Below are positions 8,766-19,183 of a stretch of DNA of 50,671 nt, piece after piece. Both the position numbers and the translations under genes were made by a program. Each line of letters begins with the position of its first letter. Positions within the stretch are counted from its first letter, which is position 1. Origin of the DNA: an uncultured Lachnospiraceae bacterium (GTDB taxonomy: Bacteria; Bacillota; Clostridia; Lachnospirales; Lachnospiraceae); contig CAJTXP010000029.1 in NCBI GenBank assembly GCA_910583615.1, positions 1 through 50,671 on the forward strand, given 5' to 3'. The notes beneath the pieces were generated by a model that did not search any database, was not told where the DNA came from, and saw nothing but the letters and a program-made list of their open reading frames with translations.

Positions 8766-9182
8766 TCACATACGAAAATACGCGTACACCAGCGCTCCTG
8801 CCGCTCTTCCAAGCGCCATGGCAAGAATCAGCCACGGCAGGCCGGTTTTCAGCCGAAGCCGCCGGCTGAAGATCGGGACCACATCCACAATCTCTGTCAG
8901 AGCCATGGCCCAGGCACCTGTAAAGATGCCTGAAAACAGCCCAAAGGACACCACGCCCACCATCCCAACCGGTACGGGAATCTGGTAAATACTGACCAGG
9001 TTTCCCAGAATACCACCAATTGCTGCGGCATCCTCATAACGCATGATATATTTCGCCGTATGCGTCTTTCCAGCAAATCGGGAAACCACCCCCAGAGCGA
9101 TCAAAAACGCAAACATGCCGCCTGCCACGGCAAATCCGCTGCTGATTCCAATGATTCCCAGAATGATCTGTCTAATCCACAT
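8766..9182 (-). CDS. spoVAB: Stage V sporulation protein AB
   Basis: A 138-residue hydrophobic protein with four to five predicted membrane segments (IILGIIGISSGFAVAGGMFAF, IGGILGNLVSIYQIPVPVG, VGVVSFGLFSGIFTGAWAMAL, LPWLILAMALGRAAGALVYAY), matching SpoVAB. The spoVA proteins move dipicolinic acid during sporulation and germination; the specific role of SpoVAB is poorly defined. The start chosen is the ATG at 9182, since AAGGAG lies about 10 bases upstream. The reading frame open to 9212 only overlaps spoVAA further. It overlaps the end of spoVAA by 11 bp, so the two are translationally coupled. In B. subtilis spoVAC, spoVAD and spoVAE follow, but here the operon stops and a hairpin element lies downstream. 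Confidence 0.85.
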   Translation of the reverse strand: MWIRQIILGIIGISSGFAVAGGMFAFLIALGVVSRFAGKTHTAKYIMRYEDAAAIGGILGNLVSIYQIPVPVGMVGVVSFGLFSGIFTGAWAMALTEIVDVVPIFSRRLRLKTGLPWLILAMALGRAAGALVYAYFRM

Positions 9183-9798
9183 CAATACTCGTCTCCTTGC
9201 GGTTGCATCCATCGACCAGCGTCGTATTCACGTCATTTTCATACTGACGCATCTGCACTTCCATAGGCGTCGGATCCTTTGTGATCCGCTTCCCGCCGAA
9301 ATGATTGTAGAATACAATGATACCCACGGCGATTCCAATGGAATAGGTAATCTCCAGCATGGTAAAGCCGTCCGACGGCTGACCCATGAGGAGCTCATAC
9401 ACCTGGTTGAACACCTGCGTCACTCCCACATCATTGTTGAAGGTCATGATCGAAAATGCGGAACCAATGAAGATCGTAATACACAAAAGCACCACTTTTA
9501 CGATACTCCATCGGTCCCTGGTATATTCCGGAGACTCATAATCAATGATAAAGTCTGCTTCGCCCAGATTCTGTATCTCCAGGTCCGGATACACCTCATG
9601 AATCAGCTCCACGATCTTCATAACCGAAAACACATATCGATTGCTTTTTTCCTCCTTAACTTTCAGTATCTTCAGCGTTTTCAACCGGTTTTTCACCGAC
9701 GCATTGGTGCACTCCAGCTTTGCCACATCCCCAAGCCGCACATCCATGTGGTCCACCTCGATATTCTGATCGATTTTCATATACAGAATGTCATTCAC
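9172..9798 (-). CDS. spoVAA: Stage V sporulation protein AA
   Basis: A 208-residue protein matching SpoVAA. It has an N-terminal soluble domain (IYMKIDQNIEV-like opening, VRLGDVAKLEC, IVELIHEVYPDLEIQNLGEADFIIDY) and two C-terminal membrane segments (VKVVLLCITIFIGSAFSIM and MLEITYSIGIAVGIIVFYN). It is part of the forespore inner-membrane SpoVA system for Ca-dipicolinate. The start codon is probably GTG at 9798 with GGAGG nine bases before it; an ATG six codons later is the alternative. It follows sigF after 58 bp with no visible terminator, so at least some transcription comes from the spoIIA promoter. I could not find a convincing sigma-G promoter in that gap. Confidence 0.85.
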   Translation of the reverse strand: MNDILYMKIDQNIEVDHMDVRLGDVAKLECTNASVKNRLKTLKILKVKEEKSNRYVFSVMKIVELIHEVYPDLEIQNLGEADFIIDYESPEYTRDRWSIVKVVLLCITIFIGSAFSIMTFNNDVGVTQVFNQVYELLMGQPSDGFTMLEITYSIGIAVGIIVFYNHFGGKRITKDPTPMEVQMRQYENDVNTTLVDGCNRKETSIDVD

Positions 9799-9856
9799 TT
9801 CCTGGTACCTCCGTCATCTCTGACCATATCATCTGCATTTTCTTCCTGTTTTATAC

Positions 9857-10582
9857 CTAACTCACCAGTTTCTCCCTCATCTGCCGGAGGATTCTCTTTT
9901 CCAGACGGCTCACCTGTACCTGGGATACTCCAAGCACCTGCGCCACCTCTGTCTGTGTCTTATCCTGCATATAACGCATGATGATAAGCCTGCGTTCCAT
10001 ATCCGGAAGTTCCAGAAGAAGCTGTTCCAGCACTACCCGGTTCAGAAGCTGCTGCATGCCGTTTCCCTGACTCTGACTTTCCATCCGGTCCAGAAGACAT
10101 ACTTCGCTTCCGTCCTTCTGCGGAATCGTCCTGTAGATAGATTCTACTTCCGCCGAGGATTCCAGAGCCATCGCAATGTCCTCCCGGGGAAGTTCCGTGA
10201 CAACCGACAGCTCTTCCAGCGTTGGTTCCCGCCCTGTCTTCTGTCGGAACAGCTCCGTTTCCCGTTTAATCTTCCAGCAGTTCTCTTTTAATGTGCGGCT
10301 GACCTTCACAATTCCGTCGTCTCTCAGAAACCGTTTGATCTCTCCCGCAATCATTGGCACCGCATACGTGGAGAATTTTACTTCAAAAGCAGTGTCAAAC
10401 TTGTCAATCGCCTTCAGAAGCCCCATGGCCCCGATCTGGAATAAATCTTCCATATCCGTTCCCCGGCCGGCAAAACGTTTGACAACGCTCCACACAAGCC
10501 CCATATTTTCTTCTACCAGCTGTTCTCTTGCTTCTTTATCCCCATGGTGTGACCGTTCTATCAGAGCAAACGTCTCTTCCAT
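9857..10582 (-). CDS. sigF: Forespore RNA polymerase sigma-F factor
   Basis: A 241-residue sigma-70 family factor with all expected regions. Region 2 is NMGLVWSVVKRFAGRGTDMEDLFQIGAMGLLKAIDKFD with the promoter-melting segment FSTYAVPMIAGEIKRFLRDDG. Region 3 is around residues 110-150. The region 4 helix-turn-helix is TQTEVAQVLGVSQVQVSRLEKRIL at the C-terminus. Position behind spoIIAA-spoIIAB identifies it as sigma-F rather than sigma-G or sigma-E. It directs the first compartment-specific transcription in the forespore and is held inactive by SpoIIAB until SpoIIAA is dephosphorylated. It begins 8 bp after the spoIIAB stop, and its ribosome binding site (GGAGG) overlaps the last codons of spoIIAB. 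Confidence 0.95.
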   Translation of the reverse strand: MEETFALIERSHHGDKEAREQLVEENMGLVWSVVKRFAGRGTDMEDLFQIGAMGLLKAIDKFDTAFEVKFSTYAVPMIAGEIKRFLRDDGIVKVSRTLKENCWKIKRETELFRQKTGREPTLEELSVVTELPREDIAMALESSAEVESIYRTIPQKDGSEVCLLDRMESQSQGNGMQQLLNRVVLEQLLLELPDMERRLIIMRYMQDKTQTEVAQVLGVSQVQVSRLEKRILRQMREKLVS

Positions 10583-10590
10583 AAAGATAA

Positions 10591-11031
10591 TCAGCCCTCC
10601 TGTTGTACATGACTCTGGCGGATTTGTTTTTTCATATAGACCGTTGTTCCTGCTCCGGGACTGGACCGGACTTCCACCTGATCCATAAAAGCTTCCATAA
10701 ACATAAACCCCATCCCGGACCGTTCCAGTTCCGGCCTGCTCGTATACAGGGGTTCCATAGCCTGTTTTACATCTTCCATACCAACTCCTTCATCCGTGAC
10801 CCAGAGTTCCACTGTCTCGTCATTCAGAAGGGCTCGAACTACTACGGTATGTACTCCATCCGGATATCCGTGAATGATCGCATTGGTCACCGCCTCAGAC
10901 ACGGCAGTCCGGATATCCGCCACCTCCTCCAGAGTGGGGTTTAACTGGGTCACAAAAGCCGCAACTGCGACTCTTGCAAACCCTTCATTCTCTGATATGC
11001 TGTCAAATGCCAGCGTCATCTCATTTTTCAT
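10591..11031 (-). CDS. spoIIAB: Anti-sigma-F factor, serine kinase
   Basis: A 146-residue GHKL-fold protein kinase. The N box is AVSEAVTNAIIHGYPDG (about residues 44-60), the G1 box is WVTDEGVGMEDV (about 77-88) and the G2 box is SGMGFMFMEAFMD (about 105-117). Length and order fit SpoIIAB, which binds sigma-F with ATP and phosphorylates SpoIIAA on serine. It starts 4 bp inside the end of spoIIAA (ATGA-type overlap), which implies translational coupling and balanced production. Confidence 0.95.
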   Translation of the reverse strand: MKNEMTLAFDSISENEGFARVAVAAFVTQLNPTLEEVADIRTAVSEAVTNAIIHGYPDGVHTVVVRALLNDETVELWVTDEGVGMEDVKQAMEPLYTSRPELERSGMGFMFMEAFMDQVEVRSSPGAGTTVYMKKQIRQSHVQQEG

Positions 11032-11342
11032 ACTGCTTCCTCCTCCAGCTGAATATATCTCTGAATTCCTGACAGTGACAGAATTCTTCGAATCTGTCCA
11101 TTCATATGACTGAGCAGAATCCGCCCGTTCAGCGCTTTCATAACCTTATAGCGTCCGATCAGCATCCCAATCCCTGCACTGTCCATAAATACGGTCCGCG
11201 TGAAGTCAAATTCCACTTCGTCAATCGGCTGACTGCTCACTCTTCGGTCAACCTCTGTCCGTATCTCTTCTGTATAATGATGATCCAGTTCTGACGGCAG
11301 GCTGACCACCAGCCTGCTGCCCCTTACTTCCATCCGCTCCAT
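11028..11342 (-). CDS. spoIIAA: Anti-sigma-F factor antagonist
   Basis: A 104-residue STAS-domain protein. The phosphorylatable serine lies in TVFMDSAGIGMLIGRYKVM (the Ser after Asp, about residue 56), as in SpoIIAA. In its unphosphorylated form it pulls SpoIIAB off sigma-F in the forespore. It is the first gene of the spoIIAA-spoIIAB-sigF operon and is preceded by AGGAGG. No clear sigma-H promoter can be picked out in the short space (11343-11389) left between the start codon and hairpin element B, so the promoter may lie in or beyond the element. Confidence 0.93.
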   Translation of the reverse strand: MERMEVRGSRLVVSLPSELDHHYTEEIRTEVDRRVSSQPIDEVEFDFTRTVFMDSAGIGMLIGRYKVMKALNGRILLSHMNGQIRRILSLSGIQRYIQLEEEAV

Positions 11343-11389
11343 AAGCCTGTCCTCCTGTTATCATTTTCCTTTCCGCCGCACATAAAAGG

Positions 11390-11522
11390 TCACTCTTCAC
11401 GGGGGTGTGTGGTCTGTGCTCCGGGCCGGTGTGCTCTGCAGCGCTGTCCGATACACTCCATACGAGCGCAGAACACACCGGCCCGGGGCCCAGACCACAT
11501 ACCACCCCCGTGAAAAATAACT
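11390..11522 (+). mobile_element. Hairpin element, copy B (internally deleted), flanked by 8-bp direct repeats
   Basis: The direct repeats ATAAAAGG at 11382-11389 and 11523-11530 bound a palindrome that starts TCACTCTTCACGGGGG and ends CCCCCGTGAAAAATAACT. The arms GGGTGTGTGGTCTGTG...CCGGGCCGGTGTGCTCTG pair with their near-complements around 11472-11509. The shared centre CTGTCCGATACACTCCATACGAGCG is present, but about 86 bp of inner hairpin found in copies C and D is missing. Deletion ends coincide with TGT in both flanks. It sits between the zinc-ribbon TPR gene terminator and spoIIAA, and the right direct repeat is part of that terminator's U-run. Confidence 0.75.
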
Positions 11523-11523
11523 A

Positions 11524-11563
11524 TAAAAGGGCTGCCTCAAGGAAAACTCCCGAGACAGCCCCT
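11524..11563 (-). terminator. Terminator of the valS-folC-TPR unit
   Basis: On the minus strand GGGGCTGTCTC (11562-11552) pairs with GAGGCAGCCC (11538-11529) and is followed by TTTTATAG. It lies about 70 bp after the stop codon of the zinc-ribbon TPR gene. Confidence 0.75.
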
Positions 11564-11631
11564 TACCTGCAGGGTTCTTCTTCTGTATTCCATATCCGGT
11601 CCGCTTCGCGTCCCTTTTGCCCTTCCGTATC

Positions 11632-13014
11632 TTATTCTGCCTGCAGTCCCGCCAGATATCTTGCGGAATCTGTCGCCTTTTTCGTATTTGGATACTCATC
11701 AATCACTTTCTGATAATATGTGATCGCCTTCTCCGTATCGCCTGCGCCATGACAGGATCTTGCCAGAAAATACAGCGCATCTCCCTGTGTATTGTCCAGG
11801 TTATAGCATTTTTCCAGGGCCTCAACTGCTGCAGCATAATCCCTGGCCTGATATGCGGCATGTCCGGTCCGATACAGCTCCGCAACTGCTTCCGCTCCCA
11901 CCTGGGCAAACAGAGAGTCATACAGAACCTTTCCGTCCTCTGTCAGCGCCTCCTTGTCGATCTGCTCCAGCTGTTCCAGCGAACCCGGCATATCTTCTTC
12001 TGCAAAGGAACGGTACGCTTTTAACAGTTCTTCCTGAAGCTCAAGCTTTTCTGAAGCTTCGCCTGCTGCCTGAACGGCGGCCTCCGATTCCTTCCTCAAG
12101 GTCTCCATCTCTGCTTCCAGACTCGTCAGCGCCGCCGTCTTCTGCTCCACCTGGTTACTGTATTCTGCAACTGCATCATTCAATTCCGAACTCGTCATCT
12201 GCTGCTGTGCCGGAAGAATTAAAAACCACATGACTGCCACACCGATGGCAATACCAATTGCCACATTAATAACAGAATGAAGCCCCGTATTGTCCTTCAC
12301 CCCAACAGGCTGAATGATCGTCTCATTCCCGCTTACATAGGCAATCGCATCTTTATTATCCTGTTTTTCTTCTCTGTGAACCTGCCTGCGGGGCTGTTTC
12401 CCTTCTGCCTCATCCAGCTCTTTCATATAACGGAGCGCCGTCGTATTCGTACGATCAATGTCAAGAACCTTCTTCAGCTCGGACCTTGCTCTGCCATAGT
12501 TGTCCGTCTTCATGTACAGAAGCGCCAGAAGCTGGTGACCTTTCAGCAGATTGGTATTGGTAGACAATATTTTTTTCAGCTGAATAATCGCAAGATCATA
12601 ACTTCCCTGTTCACAGTATAAAAGCGACTGGTTATACTTTTTGATCGTTGTATTGACAGCCTGAAGCCTTGCAGGATTCTTCTGAACCGACTCAATATAA
12701 TAGTCCGCCAGATTATCCGCTTTTTGAAAATTCTTACTGAGGATCCACTGGGACAATGCTTCAACCACGTCTCCCATCTCGAACTGGACAAGTCCCAGCA
12801 GGTTTCTTGCATCTGTATTTTTCTTATTGATCTTTAAACTCTGACGCAGGGAAACAATCGCACCTGTCAAGTCTCTTACCTTCGCCTTATCCAGCCCTTC
12901 GTTATAATAAGCATTGGAGATCTGGAGCAGTCTGCGATAACGGGAAATATCCACTCCGCAATGGTCGCAGTAATCCGGCCTCTCCAATTCTGCCCCGCAG
13001 TTAAAACATTTCAT
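11632..13014 (-). CDS. Zinc-ribbon, TPR-repeat membrane protein
   Basis: A 460-residue protein. It opens with a four-cysteine zinc ribbon (CFNCGAELERPDYCDHCG, residues 3-20). TPR-like helices follow from about 30 to 205 (for example AIVSLRQSLKINKKNTDARNLL and AIIQLKKILSTNTNLLKGHQLL). A single membrane segment INVAIGIAIGVAVMWFLIL lies near 233-251, then a coiled coil (about 265-330) and extracytoplasmic TPR repeats near the C-terminus (AVEALEKCYNLDNTQGDALYFLARSC). The layout suggests a scaffold spanning the membrane, with repeats on both sides. I do not recognise a specific function. It is last in the T-box-led transcription unit, 13 bp after the 47-codon ORF, and is followed by a terminator. 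Confidence 0.75.
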   Translation of the reverse strand: MKCFNCGAELERPDYCDHCGVDISRYRRLLQISNAYYNEGLDKAKVRDLTGAIVSLRQSLKINKKNTDARNLLGLVQFEMGDVVEALSQWILSKNFQKADNLADYYIESVQKNPARLQAVNTTIKKYNQSLLYCEQGSYDLAIIQLKKILSTNTNLLKGHQLLALLYMKTDNYGRARSELKKVLDIDRTNTTALRYMKELDEAEGKQPRRQVHREEKQDNKDAIAYVSGNETIIQPVGVKDNTGLHSVINVAIGIAIGVAVMWFLILPAQQQMTSSELNDAVAEYSNQVEQKTAALTSLEAEMETLRKESEAAVQAAGEASEKLELQEELLKAYRSFAEEDMPGSLEQLEQIDKEALTEDGKVLYDSLFAQVGAEAVAELYRTGHAAYQARDYAAAVEALEKCYNLDNTQGDALYFLARSCHGAGDTEKAITYYQKVIDEYPNTKKATDSARYLAGLQAE

Positions 13015-13027
13015 ATATCCACCTTTT

Positions 13028-13171
13028 CTACTGATGTTCTTTCATGCCCTTTAACATTTCATCCATCAGATCTGATACATCAGAAAGATTATTGTTGTAA
13101 ACAGTATCCTCCACCTGATCAATCTCAGGACTTGGACGAAATTTCTTCAGTTCTTCTTCAAAATCAAGCAT
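13028..13171 (-). CDS. Small acidic hypothetical protein (47 residues)
   Basis: An open frame from ATG at 13171 to TAG at 13028 encodes MLDFEEELKKFRPS followed by EIDQVEDTVYNNNLSDVSDLMDEMLKGMKEHQ. It overlaps the end of folC by 8 bp and ends 13 bp before the zinc-ribbon TPR gene, so it fits exactly between two co-directional genes. AAGGAGCAGAGAAT upstream of the ATG gives a plausible ribosome binding site. The product is acidic and probably helical; no family is recognised. The tight packing in the operon supports real coding. Confidence 0.6.
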   Translation of the reverse strand: MLDFEEELKKFRPSPEIDQVEDTVYNNNLSDVSDLMDEMLKGMKEHQ

Positions 13172-14465
13172 ATTCTCTGCTCCTTATCATACTCTTAATA
13201 CTGCCCGCAAGATACAGGGAACCCACACAGAACAGGATCCCGTCCCCCTTCTCCCGGAGCGCCTCATCAAACGCCTCCGGAATGGAAGCAATCGCCGTAA
13301 CCTTCTGTTTCGTATATTTCCGGAATAGAAAAGCCAGCTCATCCGCCGGTACCAGACGGTCCGATTCGATCTCCGTCACCACCACGCAGGACAGATCAAG
13401 ATTCTCACAGATGGTCCGTATCATCCCTTCATAATCCTTTTCCTTTACACAGGAAAACAAAAGCGTGACCTTAGTATCCTTCTGAAATCTGCGGGCGGTT
13501 TTCACAAACTCCTCCACGCCGGAATCATTGTGCGCGCCGTCCAGGATCACGCCTGGAAGTATCGTCTCCATACGACCCTCCCAGTGCATACGCTCCATAC
13601 CTTTATGGATATCCTCCTCAGTCAGCCCGATATCCAGTACCCGAGCCGCCGTCACCGCCTCCATGGCATTCATGATCTGATACTCCGCCACACTGGAGAT
13701 CGACACATCCATAGGTAAATAATACCCAGTATCCATGGAAAAATCAATCGTTTTCTGGGTGTTCATTAAAATTTTATACATATCCGGGCGTATCGCATAA
13801 GCCTTTGCATGCATTTCATCCGCCTTTTTAAGAATCGCCGACTCCACATCCGGTCTGGTTCCGTCGTATACAACCGGGCATCCTTCCTTGATGATACCTG
13901 CCTTTTCTCCGGCAATCTTTTCATACGTATCCCCAAGATATTCCGTATGCTCCAGACTGATGGAGGTGATCACGCTGACCAGAGGCTTCTCGATCACATT
14001 CGTCGCATCAAATCGTCCGCCAAGTCCGGTCTCCAGCACTACGTATTCCATCCCGCTCCTGTCAAAAATATAAATTCCCATCAGGAACAGAAGTTCGAAA
14101 AAAGTCGGATGCGCAAAATCATCCGGATGCTCCCTCAGAAGGCGGCGCACAAGATTCATCACCGCCTCAAATGCTTCCAGAAAGAGTTCGTTGGACACCA
14201 TCTGCTGATTCAGCTGGAACCGCTCATTGATGTCAACCAGATGAGGTGAAATGAACAGGCCCGTCTGTTTCCCTGCCGTAGTCAGTATGGAAGACAGATA
14301 GGCGCACACGGATCCCTTCCCGTTGGAACCCGCCACATGAATCAGCTTCATGCGGCGTTCCGGATGACCCATGGCAGAAAGAACCTTCCTGGTATTTTCC
14401 AGAGTATTTTTCTTCGTGAATCTGGGCGTATCATTAATATACGCTTCTGCTTCTCTGTAATTCAT
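13164..14465 (-). CDS. folC: Folylpolyglutamate synthase / dihydrofolate synthase
   Basis: A 433-residue Mur-ligase-fold enzyme that adds glutamate to folates (and often makes dihydrofolate from dihydropteroate). The ATP loop HVAGSNGKGSVCAYLSSIL lies near residues 42-60. FISPHLVDINERFQ follows, then the catalytic centre ETGLGGRFDATNV (about 145-157) and SITSISLEHTEYLGDT. GVILDGAHNDSGVEEF near 305 is the family's DGAHN motif. The ATG at 14465 is used because GGAG six bases upstream sits in the last codons of valS; the TTG at 14477 is less likely. The stop codon of valS and this start are separated by a single base. It is part of the cotH-valS-folC unit. Confidence 0.92.
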   Translation of the reverse strand: MNYREAEAYINDTPRFTKKNTLENTRKVLSAMGHPERRMKLIHVAGSNGKGSVCAYLSSILTTAGKQTGLFISPHLVDINERFQLNQQMVSNELFLEAFEAVMNLVRRLLREHPDDFAHPTFFELLFLMGIYIFDRSGMEYVVLETGLGGRFDATNVIEKPLVSVITSISLEHTEYLGDTYEKIAGEKAGIIKEGCPVVYDGTRPDVESAILKKADEMHAKAYAIRPDMYKILMNTQKTIDFSMDTGYYLPMDVSISSVAEYQIMNAMEAVTAARVLDIGLTEEDIHKGMERMHWEGRMETILPGVILDGAHNDSGVEEFVKTARRFQKDTKVTLLFSCVKEKDYEGMIRTICENLDLSCVVVTEIESDRLVPADELAFLFRKYTKQKVTAIASIPEAFDEALREKGDGILFCVGSLYLAGSIKSMIRSREYA

Positions 14466-14466
14466 T

Positions 14467-17100
<2,634 letters not shown>

Positions 17101-17115
17101 AATCGTCTCTCCTTA

Positions 17116-18873
17116 TTATGGTTCTGTTATCAGTTGTATATGCATTTCTTTCGCAGTGTAGCTTTCATCCAGCAGAAGCTTTGGTGTCCGGACTTCCTCT
17201 CCGTTGACCAGCCAGCCGCAGAATTCACGCCCATCCTCCGGTTCTGCAGTAAGCGTCAGCGGATAATTGTGATAATAAGTCCCCGTATAGCTTTCCCCGC
17301 CCTTCAGCCGGATCTCACCAAAGGAAACCCGGATTCCTTCCGGCGCTTCCAGAAGCAGCGTGTATGGATCAGCCGCTCCCAGATATTCCCTGAGTCCTTC
17401 ATGCACCCGAACGCAGCTTTCTTCCGCCGCTTCCTTCATCTCATTCACTGCCGCCTGCTGTCTGGCATGCATCTCTTCTGTATAATAAAGTTCCATGGAA
17501 TCTGCAAGCTTTTCGTCCTCTTCTTCGATCACCCGGAGCACATGATCCTTTTCATACACGGTTGCTGTAAGATCACAGACCGTGTTTACAAATCTGGTCC
17601 GGTACACATCCGACTGCATCAGAAGATACAGCGTATCTGTCGCATCTTCTACCGGTTCTTCCATCAGATAAGCAAACTCATCCGTCACTTCATATCCTTT
17701 TGTGTCCTGGTATATGGCATCCAGATCATACAGAAAAAAACGTACTTTTCCGTCTCCGTATATACTGCTTCCGGTCTCCATGCATTTCCAGGACAGAAAA
17801 TTGTGATAGGGCCAGTCCACGTTGTTCATGATCAGATTTACCGCGTAATGCTTCAGCATATCTTCCACATCAACCTGTTCCTCCAGGCTCGCCCTGCGCT
17901 CCATATCGTTCAGATCCTGGCGGAGCTGATTATAATATCCGCCGAAACGCGCGCTGTTGATCTCATTTGGCTCATATTTTTCAATATCTCCTTTCTGCGC
18001 TCCGATTGCATGTGCAATGTTATACCGGGTATATTTTTCCTGAAGCTGTATAATTCCATAATAGCTCCCGTTCAAAAAAAGGATTCCCGGCCTGGCTCCG
18101 GCACAGACGATACCGGCGGCTTTTCCCAGCCTGCTGGCCACATTCCACTTCAGCATGGTCCCTTCATGATCGGATCCCCCGTTGCGGAGCACCAGACGGT
18201 TATAGGACTGCCCGCTTACATTCCCTGCCATATCCGCCTCAAAAAAATCGTATTCAAAAGTCGGATGCTCCGGATCATAGACAGAATCGCCGATCAGCTT
18301 GATGCTCTTCTGATCAAATTCCCTGGAGCCATGACCGGATATGGCAATTCCGGTTCCCTGAGCCAGCATCCGTGTTCCGTCCGGTTCATAGAATTCCACA
18401 TACGCCGGCCGGTCCCACTCTCCATTCTCTCCTTCTTCTCCATAATTGGCAAGAATACCCGTTTCTTCATTATACAGCACTTCTTCGTCTGCAGACAGAG
18501 ATACCACCATCACATCGAACAGATCCGATACCCCTTTTCCCACAAAATAGGTCTGTGTGTATATTTTCCCCGGTTTTCCGTCCTGAAACACAGCCGCCTT
18601 CACTACGGTTACTTTTTCCGGAAGCCCTGCCTCTACAGGAATCGGCCTCTCATAGACACTGGACTGAAGCGTAGGATCACTTCCATCCAGGGTATAATGA
18701 ATCGTTCCGCCGGACGGCCCGCACCTTAATACAAGATCAAACGCCTCCTCCTGAAACGCTTCCTTTTCAGAAAAGCGCACCGCCGGTTCTCTTACCACCC
18801 ATCGCAGCAGTCCTGCTACAGCTGCGGCCAGCACAAGCGCCAGGACTGCAGTAACTATATATTTCCGGTTCAA
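17116..18873 (-). CDS. CotH-family kinase-like membrane-anchored protein
   Basis: A 585-residue protein with an N-terminal membrane anchor (RKYIVTAVLALVLAAAVAGLL). A short chitobiase/Fn3-like domain follows (GGTIHYTLDGSDPTLQSSVYERP), then a CotH domain with IKLIGDS, RLVLRNGGSDHEGTMLKWN, GIIQLQEKYTRYNIAHAIG and the metal-binding-like FFLYDLDAIYQDTKG. CotH of B. subtilis is a spore-coat protein kinase. Members outside spores are extracellular or cell-surface kinases of unknown targets, and here the anchor and accessory domain favour the outer surface. The start is the TTG at 18873, with GAGGAG five bases upstream. The longer frame to 19011 runs through the T-box and is artefactual. It sits between the T-box leader and valS. 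Confidence 0.82.
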   Translation of the reverse strand: MNRKYIVTAVLALVLAAAVAGLLRWVVREPAVRFSEKEAFQEEAFDLVLRCGPSGGTIHYTLDGSDPTLQSSVYERPIPVEAGLPEKVTVVKAAVFQDGKPGKIYTQTYFVGKGVSDLFDVMVVSLSADEEVLYNEETGILANYGEEGENGEWDRPAYVEFYEPDGTRMLAQGTGIAISGHGSREFDQKSIKLIGDSVYDPEHPTFEYDFFEADMAGNVSGQSYNRLVLRNGGSDHEGTMLKWNVASRLGKAAGIVCAGARPGILFLNGSYYGIIQLQEKYTRYNIAHAIGAQKGDIEKYEPNEINSARFGGYYNQLRQDLNDMERRASLEEQVDVEDMLKHYAVNLIMNNVDWPYHNFLSWKCMETGSSIYGDGKVRFFLYDLDAIYQDTKGYEVTDEFAYLMEEPVEDATDTLYLLMQSDVYRTRFVNTVCDLTATVYEKDHVLRVIEEEDEKLADSMELYYTEEMHARQQAAVNEMKEAAEESCVRVHEGLREYLGAADPYTLLLEAPEGIRVSFGEIRLKGGESYTGTYYHNYPLTLTAEPEDGREFCGWLVNGEEVRTPKLLLDESYTAKEMHIQLITEP

Positions 18874-18932
18874 AATCGCTCCTCTTCCTGCATCAGGCGG
18901 CAGATGATCATCTGCGGATTCTCTGCCATCTG

Positions 18933-18966
18933 AAAAAAAGGCCCTCTGCACAGCTGTGCAAAGGGC
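18933..18966 (-). terminator. T-box regulatory terminator
   Basis: A near-perfect 13-bp stem GCCCTTTGCACAG/CTGTGCAGAGGGC on the minus strand is followed by seven T. It lies directly after the T-box sequence and before the cotH-like start codon. Confidence 0.85.
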
Positions 18967-19178
18967 GAATTGTCGCGGTACCACCTTTGTTCGTATGAAA
19001 TCATACCTCATTCTCCTTAACGCGGACTGACGGGAACACTTACTCCGCTTTTTCAGTGCTCCGGCTCCAAAGCCACTTTCCTCACGTCTTTCTTCTGAAG
19101 CCGCCTTCCAGCCAGCGGACGGCTCTCTCTGTCAGCAGTACATGAGTACTCCTCTTCTTCTTCGCCTTTTTCTGCTCT
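18933..19178 (-). promoter_or_regulatory. T-box leader (tRNA-sensing riboswitch) of the cotH-valS-folC unit
   Basis: The conserved T-box AAGGTGGTACCGCG is exact at 18987-18974 on the minus strand. It is followed by a rho-independent terminator (stem GCCCTTTGCACAG/CTGTGCAGAGGGC at 18966-18941, then CCTTTTTTT). Upstream lie stem I features: AGAGAGAGCC with its AG bulge near 19130 and CTTTGGAGCC after stem I near 19074. Uncharged tRNA binding would favour the antiterminator. Position before valS makes tRNA-Val the expected ligand. I could not fix the specifier codon by eye. Confidence 0.9.
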
Positions 19179-19183
19179 TAAAC

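Noticed and set aside
11343..11389. Sigma-H promoter for spoIIAA
   Set aside because: Expected from biology, but no AGGA...GAAT pair with suitable spacing could be seen in this short stretch.
17134..18729. 531-codon ORF antisense to the cotH-like gene
   Set aside because: Ile/His/Phe-rich composition typical of an antisense shadow; the sense frame has the CotH motifs.
18874..19011. N-terminal extension of the cotH-like protein
   Set aside because: This part translates the T-box and terminator; the TTG at 18873 has a proper ribosome binding site.
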